From: Amphiura filiformis
Lineage: Eukaryota; Echinodermata; Ophiuroidea; Amphilepidida; Amphiuridae
Length of the DNA: 64,000 bases
NCBI RefSeq assembly: GCF_039555335.1
Contig: NC_092636.1
Location: 60,391,991-60,455,990, forward strand
Direction of reading: 5' to 3'
Part shown: piece after piece, positions 63,999-64,000 of the stretch
Numbering within the stretch: position 1 is the first letter of the stretch
How the letters are laid out: the number at the start of each line of letters is the position of its first letter
Notes under the pieces: generated by a model
What the model was told of the DNA's origin: nothing
The model's input: the letters and a program-made list of their open reading frames with translations, nothing else
Database searches by the model: none
Position numbers and translations under genes: made by a program

Positions 63999-64000
63999 TA

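Overview
The window is eukaryotic nuclear DNA: AT-rich, intron-dense and full of transposon debris. It most likely comes from a marine invertebrate, and a deuterostome such as an acorn worm or echinoderm is my best guess. The grounds are two animal genes with human-like exon content, CR1-type LINEs with microsatellite tails (one with a 2A-like motif), and dozens of short inverted-repeat elements. The species cannot be fixed from the sequence alone. No rRNA, CRISPR array or bacterial gene is present.

Layout. 1-3700: diverged tandem non-coding array with recurring small stem-loops. 3700-6800: no gene, two fold-back elements. 6836-14400 (minus): a complete three-exon NDUFA2 gene (mitochondrial complex I accessory subunit, 95 aa). 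Its 6.6-kb first intron holds a decayed plus-strand LINE with a 2A-like peptide motif, two PHD-type fingers, an APE endonuclease and a reverse transcriptase. 14401-19514: no gene, several inverted-repeat elements and C/G-tract repeats. 19531-22357 (minus): a 5'-truncated, otherwise nearly intact CR1-type LINE with one obvious frameshift.

22952 to beyond the right edge (plus): a NEK1-type protein kinase gene. I resolve 29 coding exons, all with GT-AG borders and agreeing phases. They sum to 2376 nt (792 codons): a complete kinase domain, then a basic coiled-coil region and the start of the tail. The acidic C-terminus lies outside the window. NEK1-family kinases act in primary cilium biology and the DNA-damage response. 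NDUFA2 and NEK1 are transcribed divergently, about 8.5 kb apart, and show no sign of a joint function.

The most unusual locus is a 1.05-kb tandem array of NEK1 exon 15 (44622-45666). It has eight copies of a 72-nt, phase 0-0 exon, each with AG and GT borders. Four are open and four carry the same in-frame TAA. Other notable items are a homologous exon pair (28/29), three TIR elements with C/G tracts and 4-bp target duplications, a 192-bp element with a perfect 8-bp duplication, a 2.1-kb TIR element around an 88-bp-arm palindrome, and a pair of related repeats that shows a nested insertion.
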